From NCBI GenBank assembly GCA_963971425.1, contig OZ020514.1:17519406-17583405 (forward strand): a DNA stretch of 64,000 nt. Reading direction: 5' to 3'. This document shows, piece after piece, positions 49,429 through 61,118 of the stretch (position 1 is its first letter; each line of letters opens with the position of its first letter). Position numbers and translations under genes: made by a program. Under the pieces are notes generated by a model that was given only the letters and a program-made list of their open reading frames with translations, did not search any database and was not told the DNA's origin. The DNA is from Bryoerythrophyllum caledonicum. Taxonomy: Eukaryota; Streptophyta; Bryopsida; Pottiales; Pottiaceae.

Positions 49429-51119
49429 CTTACACTTATTCTCCCTATGCCTTAACACTTAGACTTAAGATATATAACTATTACTTAAGTATTCACTCAT
49501 GATAGACTCCATATATTTAAGGACACAACCTCTGGACTTAAGGTCCTTAAGCACTCACACTCTTACTTAGGACCGACCTTTAAAGGACACACACTTTGTC
49601 TTAAGTTTACTGAGTATACATGTGTCTATTTGTGAAACGCTTAAGGACTCACTCATTACACTCTCTAAAATATCTAGTTTCTTAAGCCCTCATCAATCCT
49701 TACAAGTCTCACACTTTTATTCTCAATTCTTTAATACGCACAAATTAGACCAAATCATCACTAACTTCTTCTAAGTTTCCAACTTAAGTCTACCAAAATA
49801 AGGAGTGAATATCACCCAATGCAAATGATGTCCTACGCTCTCGCCCATGCACACCTTTAAGTCATAGATCTTAAACTTAAGGGTCATCCTTGTGCATAAG
49901 TTCTTACTCTATATAGACTTGAGCAATTCAACTTCGACTTAAGATTCTTAAGTTTCTATACTAATTATATATATGCATATGACACTCTTTGCTATGCAAC
50001 AAGGTTTGCCACCCTTGATGTTCATTCCATAAATTGCATTAACATGAATAAGAACTCCACTCTTATTTTTAAGATTCTCAAGTTATGCTCACTCTCACTC
50101 AAGATCCAATTAAGTACTTATGCACTGCACTGCTTATGCATTAAGTCACTTGATTTTGCATCAACTCAATTAAGCCTACACACTTATGATTAATGCTTCA
50201 ACGCACACAAGGTCACACACACGACTTTAATAGTTAGGGTGTTTCCCTAACTTATTCTATGAAGAATAAATATGTAATGCATTCATGCATAGGACTTGAC
50301 TCTCTATCAAGACCTAATGCATACAATAATAATTATAAAACACAATAAAATCAATATATTAATTAAACAAGGACTCTTACAACTGTGAAGAGCTCTTTTA
50401 CTAGCTTTACTCCTTAAGCTAGGGCTCACTCCATCTTCGCTCGAGGTAATGGCCAAGAATGCTAAAAATTCAAGCTATTCATGCTACTCTTAATCCAAGA
50501 GGCACACCTCTTGGCAAGAGGTTTTCCCTAGCATTAACCATTAAGATTAATTCCACTAAATCCTCACATCTACCATATATATTCATGAAAAGGCACACCC
50601 TTTCCAAAGGGTGCGAGTTCAACCCTTATTCCCATTGTTTCCTAGTTCTTGGATATGAAAAGGTATAATTTAATTAATTAACTACTTAGTGTAAACTTAA
50701 TCATTAATTATCTAATTCTCAATATATCTATAATCCTTTTTATACATAATTGTTTTTAAAAACTATTTTTAGCATTTTGGTTCTACATCTATAGACTCCA
50801 ATATCTTCTGGAAGGAATTGCATGCTGTATAACATATGCATGTGCATAGCCGACTTCATTGTTCATTCATTCCGAGGCATGACTCTTGTAAGAGAGGTTG
50901 ATAATTTGCCAATTGTAATCTTCACACCTTCAAAAAACTTGCGGAGTTCCAAGTCCTAAGGCAAATGCTGGCTCCCTCAAGGTTTTTTCACCTTGCAATC
51001 GGATACATGCGATGCATTACTCGTGCATTGAGTGATTGCTCCCTCCATGAATGAGACATAGTGGTACATGGAATATGCATCTTTGTACAAGTGAGAACTC
51101 TCCAAAGCGCGCTCGAATT
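49429..51119. other. CTTAAG/ACTTAA-rich low-complexity stretch
   Basis: From 49.43 to about 50.3 kb, words such as CTTAAG, ACTTAAG and CACACT recur at irregular short spacing. No gene is supported. The same composition lies left of E copy 3 (45.1-45.59 kb), confirming that the copy split a single block. From 50.7 to 51.1 kb the sequence is ordinary. Confidence 0.45.
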
Positions 51120-51120
51120 T

Positions 51121-51447
51121 TGACTAAAGGTTGGCTTGTAGACACACAATTCTTGGCTCTCCTTTCTCCAAATAAACCCGACGGAATTGCACCACGTCAG
51201 TTTCACACCACCAACAATAATATTGTATTGCCACACCTCGAAGAAATGCAGTATTCTCCTTCGGAGAATAACCTACATCCTTCTCGTACGTAGACATTAT
51301 CTGTTTGGCCCTCTTCGACGGTGCCTTTGGTTCATCGAAGGAATTGTGGCTCGACTCTCCAATGTTTGTAGGTGGAAGCTCAGATGCATCTGGAGCATCT
51401 AAATCAACATACACCGGGCGCTTCGAAGTATTCAAATTTGTGGCCAT
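51121..51447 (-). CDS. Unrecognised 107-codon frame
   Basis: It starts MATNLNTSKRPVYVDLDAPD, has a Ser/Pro/Lys-rich part that could hold a nuclear signal (APSKRAKQ), then a hydrophobic, Cys/Trp-rich segment (IQYYCWWCETDVVQF). The start codon context and the acidic-basic patterning look like a genuine N-terminal exon. It could be the first exon of a transposase-type gene, because such N-termini are common there, but no core domain follows to the left on this strand. Confidence 0.3.
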
Positions 51448-51639
51448 TGCAATAATTGTAAACCTTCACAAACAAGAATTGTGAAAAAGAAGGCAAAACC
51501 TCCTCCTCTCAAATGTGTGGTGGCCCACCTCTTAGTTCCTAGCAAAGTACGAATAGTACTAGGACAAGGAGCCATTTGAGAGGAGCCTAATGAACTGAGA
51601 ATATATTTTGTCCCCTTTATAGTGGCGTTGAATAAACCA

Positions 51640-52080
51640 ACTCCTTGCATGCGCCCATGTGGCATGCGCTCGACCCCAAAATTTGTACAAGCCCAACCCC
51701 TTATCCGTAGGCACGCGCCTCCAGACGCCACATGCCCGGCTCACATTGGCACCGCGCGCCTAGGTTAAGTACCTAGGTTTAGGTCGGGCGCCTAGGTAAC
51801 GTACCTAGGTTTAGAACGTGCCTGACCCGAAATCCGTACGCGCCCGCCCTAGTTTAGTTCGCGTGTGGCTTGAATTTGCATCTGTCCGCCCTAGTTAAGT
51901 ACGCCCTCGGCCCCACGCCAAGTGCGCACCTTCCCTTATCCACGCGCTCGATCGCCATGTGTGCACGCACGACCTCAGATTTGACATGCCCGACCGTAAT
52001 TTGTTTGTGCGAGAGCGCTAGCCGTACGCGCCCGGCCTCAAGCAAATGTGCCCGGTCCCTAGTATGCATGCGTTAAATCC
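51640..52080. repeat. Degenerate CGCGCCTAGGT-type repeat
   Basis: A GC-richer block contains repeated CCTAGGTTTAG, GTACCTAGG, CGCGCC and GTACGCGCCCG words at 25-50 bp spacing. The units are too diverged for an exact period. It lies upstream of the minus-strand frame that starts at 51447. Confidence 0.45.
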
Positions 52081-52351
52081 ACCATGTGGCTTGCGCACCT
52101 GCCCACAAGTATAAATATTGGGGTCACGCTCAACCCATCTCCCATTACTCCATTTGAAAATCAAGTTTTTCAACTATCTTTTTAAGGCGGCTGATTGCAT
52201 GACCTTTCATTGGAGCTCCAGAATTGCACACTAACAACGTATTGCACCATCTTAATTTAGGGTTTGTATTAATTAATATCACTGACTTGGATTATTTTGA
52301 TATTCAATGAGGTAAAAAAAATTTATTTTTTTTAGCTAAAGCTAAGCATAG

Positions 52352-52954
52352 TTGCAGAATATTTTGGTAGATTTTAAGAATTTTTGCTCTATGGAAAGTG
52401 AGAGTAAGCCAGAAGCCCAACATCAACTACCAATGTCCAGCGCGCAGAGGAAGAGGGAGAAAGACAAGGATAGGCCATGGCATGGGAAACTCCAGAAGAA
52501 GCGGATGCACGTATTCAACAATCCAACGAAAGTTACATTCTAGGGTTGGGAAGATGAGCCATTGCCATGGTCTCTCCTGACCTGCAAAGATTACATCAAA
52601 TGGTGCCACTTGTCAAAATTGTTTGTTCCACATCGCCATTTGATACATCGTCGAACAAACAAGGCAAATTTGAAGTATTGCTCCATCGAGCAGTTCCGAA
52701 CTCGTGCCCTCCAAGCGCACCAATACTTATACGAGCTTGAGTTTATGTCGCGCAATGACTCTCCCCTCTATCTTGCTTGCATGGTTTATGCTGAGATCAT
52801 TCTCAATATGCGAGAGAATTGGAAGACTGTGCGGAAAACTTTGAAAATGTTGAAAGTATGGATGCATTCCGATATGCCTAGGGAACAGCATCCAAGAACA
52901 CCATATTCATTATATTGTGAGATTTCCAGGGTTTTAGGAGGTACACGCTCTTGA
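52352..52954 (+). pseudogene. Unrecognised coding region, about 200 codons, one stop
   Basis: One plus-strand frame runs over the whole stretch with a single in-frame stop at 52541. The first part is hydrophilic and basic (SSAQRKREKDKDRPWHGKLQ). The second is compact and helical (WEDEPLPWSLLTCKDYIKWC, LQAHQYLYELEFMSRNDSP, MLKVWMHSDMPREQHP) and looks like a folded domain. I do not recognise the family. It may be a decayed gene or a short transposon-borne frame. Confidence 0.3.
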
Positions 52955-53720
52955 GTAATCTAATCATGTTACCATAGTCATGAAGCAAAACATGACTAGA
53001 ATGGAAGTACAACACCATTATTGTAAGTTAATATGAAGATGTATAGGCAAACAACACCAAATTTGGAGAATCAAAAGAAATAATATCTTAAATTGCAGAC
53101 TTTATTCATAATATGATAGAAGTAATCATATACAAAGCAAGCATCATCCTTTCCATGCACAAAAAGGCTTCTACTACGACCCAAAACATACACATGACTT
53201 TTTAGTCAATGCATATTTAGGTATAGCCAAGCTTAATGTGCACTTGTACAACACAATGATACCACTCAAATCTTAAAACTACTTGTTCTTCCCCACATCA
53301 TCAGAATTTGATTTTCCTAGCAAAAGGGAACACAAAAATCAGCTTAAACCAAGCTCAATATGCAGCCACACATGTCAAAAAAACACAAACACCATGAGGT
53401 GAAATCCATTCATAGAGTTATGTGCAATTTAGGTGTTGGTGAAACGTGCAAAATGAAAACAATGTTGGTTAAGAGGAGAAGACACTACACATATTGAACA
53501 ATGATATAAAATAGGACCAACCTCAGTAGTAGAACGCATATTTCCACTTAGAGATTGGAGCTTGTTCTCAACATTTTTGACCGTTGCAACACGTTGACAC
53601 GTAGTAGGAATTGAGGGCATCTTTTCTGATGATATCGTCGTGGGTGGTTGAATTACTCCAGCAAGTGTTTGAAGTGCGTGATCCTATGAAGTAGGGACAA
53701 AAGGAGTTAAAATGCAACAT
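52955..53720. other. No supported gene
   Basis: AT-rich sequence, probably containing the 3' end of the FCP1-like locus that reads leftwards. A minus-strand frame at 53429-53620 has no recognisable motif. Confidence 0.35.
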
Positions 53721-53755
53721 GTGCATATTTAGCTCTATTCGAGCTGAATATGCAC
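53721..53755. repeat. Palindromic repeat copy (GCAYATTYAGCTC family)
   Basis: A two-fold symmetric sequence: a GTGCATATTTAGCTC arm and the near-inverse GAGCTGAATATGCAC. It lies at the left edge of the palindrome-bearing zone, within the FCP1-like locus. Confidence 0.85.
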
Positions 53756-53808
53756 ATTGCCAAAAAAGACTTAGGTCAAATAGAGAGAAGGGGAGGAAAT
53801 AACATGCT

Positions 53809-55120
53809 TCAAGGGAGAAGAGACAAGGATTCCTCATAACGGCAAACAAGCACTTCGTCACCTTTTGCACAAAACCTATCAACACTGGGGGACCCCAAAA
53901 TACGGCGAGATTGAAGAATAGAACGGGAGGCAACCTTTTGAATGCAAATTTTTGGTGGCGGGCTGTTTACTTCATCTTCTTTAATTGGAGCCATCGAAGA
54001 GTCCATCAAATAATGAGTTGTTGGGGGGGAGTACAAATCATTTTGTTTACGTGGAATTAAATATCCACAGTCTTTAGACTTCAAAATGGAATCCATGGAG
54101 GCAATACAACGGTTTACTTGAGAAAATGGTGAACGGATCTTTTCCAAACATGGAAGCAAAGAGAAAACAAAAACTCACAAAACCAACAATAACAAACAAA
54201 AAACTACAATCATTGAAGTTACTCTTGGAGCCACGGAAGCAAGAACTTGAAGAGGAACATATCGTTTCATCGATCCCCTTTGTAGGACCAAGTATTTGCC
54301 AGAAGCACATTCTCCAGATCATTAAGGACGTGCTTGTACGGACTGTCATCTATGATGATGGTATTCTCCTTCGTAAAGAATCCATTCTTTTTTGTGAAAA
54401 GGTCTCTTGACAACGTCTTCAGAAATACCTCTTTATCCGAGTTCTTAACCTTCAGATATTGAGGTACATTCCGGATCACAGCAGTTACGACTCTCCTACA
54501 ATGCTCTTGCCCAAATATGATTTTTAGTGAGGCTAGTTTAGGGAAGAGGTAATTAACGATGCTACTAGTGGTGTTCAATTTCATCGAGCTCCAGACCGAT
54601 ATCGATGCAAACTTAGAAACAACGTCCAAAAATGCCTTGCAGCCTCGACAAACATACACTAGCTTTGGGCCGACCTTGGCTGGAACTTTAATCGAGTGTA
54701 GCAAAGAACATGCATTGAAGGCTTGCGTAGAAGACCTCAAGGAAAATTCCTCACATACACACAATATACCGTTCAAGTCAAACACAATATTTAACCATGG
54801 TTTGACCATTCAACGGGTTGAACGAGGAACACGGACTATGGCACTATGAACGCCCTCCAATGGCTCGACCACTTGGAATTCAGATGGGAAAGAGTGGAGG
54901 TACATGTTACTAAACTTAAACAATATATAAAAATAGAGCACACAATATTATACGAAGAAGAAAGCACTGCAACAGACAACACAATCTTTGCCATGAAGTT
55001 GTGAAAGCTAAAGTTATACCTGTGAATTAATGGCCAAAGTAGTATCAATGCGCCTTGCACCAACCACAAGAGGATGCTCCGTAGGACCGGCATCATCTTC
55101 AATGGAATCCCATTTGAGGC
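53809..55120 (-). pseudogene. FCP1/NIF-type HAD phosphatase-like pseudogene
   Basis: An upstream exon at about 55120-55020 encodes LKWDSIEDDAGPTEHPLVVG and joins in phase through a GT-AG intron to the main exon, 54914-54223. The main exon carries the FCP1-homology fold: VFDLNGILC (the DxDx nucleophile motif), YVCRGCKAFLDVVSKFASI, VWSSM, and IIDDSPYKHV (the late DD motif), ending FLLPWLQE. The second Asp of the first motif is Asn, so phosphatase activity would be doubtful even if the frame were whole. Two TGA codons interrupt the frame, one just before MVKPWLNIVF and one after SYKGDR. A further piece at 54159-53809 probably belongs to the C-terminus. Family members act on RNA polymerase II tails or as TIM50-type proteins; this one cannot be placed. 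Confidence 0.6.
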
Positions 55121-55209
55121 TTAGGGCAGCTCAAAGTCAGCAAATTTGTTTATGGATTATGAACAAACATGCCCAAAAAATGAACCCACAATTGATACTA
55201 AATAGGATC

Positions 55210-55240
55210 CACATTCAGCTCAAGTTGAGCTGATTGTGCA
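55210..55240. repeat. Palindromic repeat copy
   Basis: Arms CACATTCAGCTCAA and TTGAGCTGATTGTG, with two mismatches. It lies upstream of the FCP1-like gene. Confidence 0.7.
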
Positions 55241-55303
55241 AGTGTATGACTATTGAACAACTAAAAGCACACATGGGGAGGACAATATTATATACAAAAA
55301 GAA

Positions 55304-55338
55304 ATGCATATTCAGCTCGAGTTGAGCTGAATATGCAT
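55304..55338. repeat. Palindromic repeat copy, perfect
   Basis: Arms ATGCATATTCAGCTC and GAGCTGAATATGCAT are exactly inverse around a GAGTT centre. It lies between the FCP1-like and the ParB/methyltransferase-like loci. Confidence 0.9.
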
Positions 55339-56798
55339 TACCCATAACAATGACTTTAGGAGAAAGAACGAACATCAATACAAAATAGAGGCACACATAC
55401 TACTACATATGTGTAGTAGATTTACTTCAACTCAAGTGAAGTATGAAAAAAGATATAATGAAATGAAGAACACATAAAGAACATTTAAAGGGATGGAAGT
55501 GATGTAAGAGATTGGAAACAGAAACAACATCGAATTTACTGTGCCAAGGTTAATACAGACAATAAACATCCATGTACATTTACAAACAAAGGTTACGGTA
55601 CTGAAGTATTTGAGGAAACAAAACTTGCAAGACAAGAAATCTCGATATCCTAGTCCTCATCAAGAATTCCACTTGAAGAGCATTCTGGAGATGCTCGAGC
55701 GCTGGTTGGTGTGTTGACTTCATTTGCAACTTCTATCTTTTCCATCAAGATCTCAATGATTGGCTCTACACACTAAACGGCGAAAAGCATGGGCTTTGCT
55801 CCAACATAGGCTGACTCTTGCGGAGGAAAACAAGGAGAAGACCGATTTGGATCCGATCTCAACAAAGACTGTTGGGGAGACGTCTCTCCAAGCAACGGGA
55901 CCGTCTCCATCATAGCAGGGCTTGGAGACGGCGTTCCTACAGTCGACCCTGGAGTTTCACCTAAAATATGCTCCATCGGCTTGGACTGCGGTGGCAACAA
56001 TTCTCGAACCTTGCGAACATGGACGCGATCATCGCTTGCGCGTTCCGCTCCATGTCGGCTCTCTACACTGTGATAAACTCTTCTTGGCGCACCTCCTGCC
56101 ATCTTGACAACTCTTGGTTGAGCCTCTTTTTCTCCTTGACCTTTTTTAAGAGCATCTCGACCTTCAATGCTATATCAGCCTTTGTGGTGGGAGGGGACAT
56201 AGATAGGGCGGGCGAGTTTAGTATTATAGGAGTTCGTTGGCGCTGATGCGGGGGCGTGAGTGTAGAAGCCATCAGTTCAACGTCATTGTTGGAATTTCCA
56301 GTTGAGGAATTAGCCTTGCTCTGCGAGCAAAGGTTGGATGGCCTAGCCCCATCTGCTAAGACATTGCACCGCCGTAGAGCAAGATCCTCAAAACCATCGG
56401 CACAAAATGCACCAATATTTGCGCCTTCACTAACCCGAGGAGAAGCGGGGTCTGATGGCTCAACGACTCTAAGATCTGACCTCATAACATCCATGGTAGA
56501 ATTCTCATCATCATCTTCCTCATCATCATTGTCGTCTTCAACTTGCCTCTTACCCTTACCCTTACCACGAGGGGGCTTGAGAGGATATTTTGTCTCGTCA
56601 ACTGGATACCCGTTGATAATGAGTCCGCTTTGAATAGAGACAAAACCAACTTGGCCTTGTTCTTGTACCAATCACTCTCACAAGCCTCGCAGATGCAGGC
56701 ACACCTTAGAGACTCAATCTGCAAGGTATACCAGAGACACTTGGAATCAATAAACTAACTCAAATGACATATAATTGCATACCTTGAAACTACTCAAC

Positions 56799-56955
56799 TT
56801 GCATATTCAGCTCAAGTCAAGCCGAATATGCAAAGTGCTTATCAATCTGTAGTTCCGGGTTGCACATTCAGCTCCACCTGAGCTAAATGTGCAATCTGGA
56901 ACTACAGATCGATAAGCACTTTGCATGTTCAACTCGACTTGAGCTGAATATGCAA
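56799..56955. repeat. Compound palindrome: three hairpin copies in a 157-bp inverted repeat
   Basis: Copies at 56799-56833, 56860-56894 and 56921-56955 belong to the GCAYATTYAGCTC family. The spacers are themselves inverse (AAAGTGCTTATCAATCTGTA on the left against TACAGATCGATAAGCACTTT on the right), so the whole block folds on the middle copy. It lies in the intron between exons 2 and 3 of the ParB/methyltransferase-like gene. Confidence 0.9.
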
Positions 56956-58407
56956 ACAAGAGATAACATCAATGAACTCAATTGAACTTCTTACCACTGA
57001 TGCAATAAGAAACTTTGAGCCTCCAAAGGCAGAGAAGACTAAGTCCCTAAGACTGCACCATTCTTTGAGTACTTGAAAGTAGAACTCCATCGTGAACTCA
57101 GTAGTGTTCACGCGATACTCCAACTCATTGTACTTGCGGACCTTGGAGTTTGCAACATGAAGCGGAAAGGTATACTCCTTTGAAACTACGCCAGGGCAAG
57201 CCAAAGGCTTACGGACTAGCCAAAGAAGTTCCACAGGATCTTTCGACAACTTGTTGCTAATTGGTAGATCCTCGAGCCGCTTATACTTGGCGGTAATGTA
57301 TAAAGAACTATATGTCTCGTATTCATCCCCAAATGGGAACTTCTCGATTTCAGAGAAGACTTGCCTTTCCTCTGCTTTGGTCCCACAAATCCATAGCCAA
57401 ACATTTGGGTCTGCCAATCCAAGGCACCCTCCAGTCCGTAATGCCTCCATGAAGTCCTTGAAGAATGGGTTAGCCTCCGTTGATGATGGCTTCATATCTT
57501 GCCCTGGAGTTGATCTAAAATCGATCAACGTGAGCCGAGGCTATTCACCGCAAGGATCCCATGTGATTTTGGGCCACACACCAATGCATCATTGATGATG
57601 TTGTACTTTCGGATGTATGCAAACCCTGACGCTTCTTCGAAGTGTTTGCGCATATCCAAGAACAACTTAAACCAAGCTTTTGCATATGGCGATAGCTCCT
57701 CCACAGACTTGTTCTAGCTCCAAAGTTGTCGCGCCTCAGTGAAGAACGCCTCACCGGGTTGATCGACAAGTACCCGCATGGTTGCGGATGAGATGTGATA
57801 TTCACGCTTAAAACGCTTCCAGTTTCCAAGAACAAAATTGTTGTTTGCATCAAAAACTACAAGAGCAAGCTTCAGTTTCTGCAACTCTCTTCGGACAACA
57901 TTCTTTTTCTTGCGCCACTCAATCCATTCCCCAGCCGTGTAATTGCTATCCAATACCCTGCTTGGTGCCTTGATGACCACCTTCGGGTACCGCAATTGTC
58001 GTTTTGGTCCGCTGTGGTTCAAAATGTGGTTCAACAACCTCATATGATCTACATCAGTGAGATTACCGAGCCACTTGAAGAACTCTTGATTTAGACCACC
58101 ATCTTTTGCTGGAATCCACTTCAAGTTCTCTTTGAATTTGCAAAGGGGGTTGGTGTCAACGTCAATCAAGTCCCTTTGGGCGCTTACGGCCATCACATCT
58201 TGCCAAAGATTGAAAGTAGAATCAGGCGACATGATAATCTTAGCTTCATTTGTGAGAACCAATTGGGGAATCAAACTTGATTCGCTAACCAACTGTTGGT
58301 TCTTTGCAACGTCAATGCATGCAAACTGACGTTGAATGACCTCAATGAACTTCTATAGGAGGCGCAACGATTGTATTAGTAAAAGTAAACAAATGGTGAC
58401 AAGGGTG

Positions 58408-58440
58408 TGCATATTTAGCTCAACTTGACCTGAATATGCA
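58408..58440. repeat. Palindromic repeat copy, intronic
   Basis: Arms TGCATATTTAGCTCAA and TTGACCTGAATATGCA, with two mismatches. It lies in the intron between exons 1 and 2 of the ParB/methyltransferase-like gene. Confidence 0.8.
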
Positions 58441-59741
58441 ATCGCAATCAGGATTGCTCACCTTATACGCCTTTGTCGTAGGCTCTTGGAGCTCCATAGC
58501 TGCCCGGCGTATTCTTCTTCTATGGTGGTGTTGGGCGACCTAGATTGGTCCATGTCGACCGTGCGGACAAGATGTTGGTCGACCATGTTGATTTGAAGAC
58601 GGACAAGTGATTGACTCCGTTGTAGAATGCCAAGATCTTACGCAGCTTCTCTTTGTCATCGGACCATACGACAAAGCACTTCCACACGCAAAAGTGCCTC
58701 ACTATGGTCTCATCAATAGTTCCATCTGCTATCATTGCTTTGCTTGCCGCCAAGATATATTGGCCATTTATAAAGTATAACTTACCCTTTCGAATGTCTT
58801 CCCAATCTCCATCTGATTTCTCCTTCGTCATCGGCATCATGCAAAGCGTCTGCTTGAGCGAATTATCGGGCATGTCAATGAGGTAATTCATTACCGCATC
58901 CATGCCCATTTTCTTAAAGGCCCGAATCGTCCAATCCTGTGGTGGTGGTGTTAACTGCCGAACGTCCAGCTCCTTCTTCATGTCAGGGTCGTACAGAAAG
59001 CAGTCCTGGCAATTTTTTCAAAACTTCTCGTATACCTCCGCTGCATTTCCATAGTCAATGGCTTCATCAGGACACAACTTGTGCGGCAGATCGGTGATCG
59101 CTGAGGCAATGCTGGCCTCATCGTTTGGCTTAACAACTTCTTGGTTTTTTGCACTAGATCTTAGTGCTCTTCGAGTTGAAGCCTCCGAAGCAAGTGATCG
59201 ATGTTGCCTCTTCGGTGGCGTCGAGTTTGTGGACAATGATTTCCTTGAATTTGCCCTACCAGTTTGAGCCGTTGCAGTCCATTGACTAGTGAAACCGCCT
59301 TGACTAACGTTGCCACTCTTGGTCCTACGAAAGACCTCCACCAGAATCATATGGGATGGGGTTTGCGAGTTTTGAAGAACCTTCATTGCCATTGCATAGA
59401 GGAGACTTGTCAACTTCGATGACAGAGCTTTTGCGCGGAGAGGCCCACCAATGTTGCTCTTGCAGGACTCTTCGTCATATTGTTTGAGAATGTCCTTCTT
59501 TATTGACTCAAACATTGAGTTCTCAATACTGTCGAGAAAGGGATCAAGGCTGAAAACTTGAGTCATGCAGTTGATAAGAACCGTGTACTGAAGACTGCTT
59601 TCAGTTGTCATCTCACATTTAACCACGAGGTATTTCTTGAGGTGGTCAAACTCGAAATCTTGGTTGTTCATTGCAATGGAAGCAGTATTTGAAGTTTGGT
59701 TAACTATGCGTTCTCAACGCGTCACAGTATTTTCTAGAGTG

Positions 59742-59774
59742 TGCATATTCAGCTCGAGTCGAGTTGAATATGCA
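59742..59774. repeat. Palindromic repeat copy
   Basis: Arms TGCATATTCAGCTCGA and TCGAGTTGAATATGCA, with one mismatch. It lies just upstream of the start codon of the ParB/methyltransferase-like gene. Confidence 0.85.
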
Positions 59775-59922
59775 ATACGTAAGATTAATTGTACAAGAGT
59801 GGTTCTGTCAAGAAGTTTCAATTAAGGTTTGTATTACAATCAGCCTGATTTTCTTTTATGTATCTTCTATTTTTATGATTACAATTGGATTTCGTTTCAT
59901 ATTTCAGATTTTCCTATTCCCA

Positions 59923-60337
59923 GTGCACATTTAGCTCCGCTCAAGCTAAATGTGGACACGAAGCCTAACTAATTGTGCACATTCAGCTCGAACCAAGCTG
60001 AATGTGCACATTTTGATCAATCTAACGCGCACATACTAATGAACCAAAAGTGCATATTCAACTCGAATCGAGCTGAATGTGGACACAAAGCTCATGAGAC
60101 TGTGCACATTTAGTTCAAGTTGAGCCGAATATGTACATTCTGATTATTCTAACGCGCTTACCAGATCAACCCATCGTGCACATCATCCAAAACTAAACGT
60201 GCACATTTAGCTCAACTCGAGCTGAATGTGCTCATCGTGATCAACCAAACGTGCATATTCAGCTCGACTCGAGCTGAATGTGCAGTACGCTCATGACGTG
60301 TATTGCATATTCAGCTCGAGTCGAACTGAATATGCAC
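59923..60337. repeat. Cluster of seven palindromic repeat copies
   Basis: Copies lie at 59923-59957, 59975-60009, 60050-60084, 60102-60136, 60199-60233, 60251-60285 and 60303-60337. Start-to-start spacing alternates near 52 and 75-97 bp. Each is 35 bp, with arms close to GTGCAYATTYAGCTC and its inverse. Differences in one arm are often matched in the other. Spacers share short words such as CTAACGCGC and GATCAA, so the cluster partly grew by tandem duplication. Confidence 0.9.
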
Positions 60338-60339
60338 TA

Positions 60340-61118
60340 ATTATATGGATGCAAAATTACAACTTCATTCATATTGCCAGCTCCATATGAATCTACCTAC
60401 CTTGTTTCCATTTTTCACTTCAAAGTCTCTGGATTTTCTCTCCGATTCATCGGTGCTGAGATTCGACAACTCGTTGTCACCCTCCTCTTTGAAGATATCG
60501 AACGTATCAACACAAACCCAAACTCATCAATTTCAATCGTTCCTTGAACTACCCTATTGAATTTGAATCAATACTACAATCTAAACTCATTTTGAAACTA
60601 TAAAATTGAACTTCTTTCGTGGCAATTCAATCCACTCATACACATCACCTTGCATCTCAATTTGCATTGTAATTTCAATTCCATTACATAAAAGCATTGC
60701 AAAAATCAAATAAACCACAACATGGAAGCTAGAATTACTCACCTCAATTGAAGTCTCTTGAATCTTCAACCAATTGGCTTGAGGTATGTCTCACAAAGGA
60801 GCTGCTTCAGTGACAAAATGTTCCCCCTTTGAATCGCATTTCAATCACTATTACAAACCCAAACCTAAGCCGTCGCAAACATCCACAACTCACTCACAGA
60901 ATTGCTCAACTCGCTCACAGTAATTGGACGCTTTCTTCACAAAACTTGTGCTCACAACTCACACACACAAGTCGCAAATATAAGTCGCTAAACTTGCTCC
61001 CACAAACTCATAACTTGCTGACAACACTCGCTCACACAACTTGCATCTCTTTCACAGAAGTCGCCGAAGTTGCAATCCAAACTTCATCACAGACCTCCTT
61101 ATAAACTCCCACAATGTA
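60340..61118. other. CTCACAAC-type low-complexity stretch, no gene
   Basis: From about 60.84 to 61.1 kb, words such as ACTCGCTCACA, CTCACAACT and AACTTGC recur. The same composition resumes at 62.88-63.13 kb, on the other side of the Tc1 element, so the transposon inserted within one block. No gene is supported. Confidence 0.5.

Larger units (their letters stand above)
55650..59671 (-). pseudogene. ParB-like plus DNA-methyltransferase-like large gene, broken
   Basis: Three exons on the minus strand: 59671-58462, 58352-56995 and 56718-55650, joined by GT-AG introns with phase agreement at both borders, giving about 1200 codons. Exon 1 has an unrecognised helical N-terminus (MNNQDFEFDHLKKYLVVKCE), a basic linker, then GKLYFINGQYILAASKAM and WSDDKEKLRKILAFYNGVNH. 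These resemble the ParB/sulfiredoxin fold: a G-x-H/Y-x-x-x-A-A/S box, then a helix ending N-x-x-N/H. Exon 2 ends with DLVFSAFGGSKFLIASV and continues in exon 3 with LRCACICEACESDWYKNKAK, the pattern of the SAM-binding motif of N4/N6-type DNA methyltransferases (FxGxG then acidic E-x-D). A DPPY-type motif is not clear. The tail is acidic, then coiled-coil. A few stops and shifts make it inactive. ParB-methylase fusions are common in phages, so foreign origin is possible but not shown. Confidence 0.5.

Noticed and set aside
53721-60337. Regularly recurring 35-bp repeats considered as a CRISPR array
   Set aside because: The repeats are full palindromes, spacing is irregular, spacers share words, they lie in introns of eukaryotic genes, and there are no cas genes.
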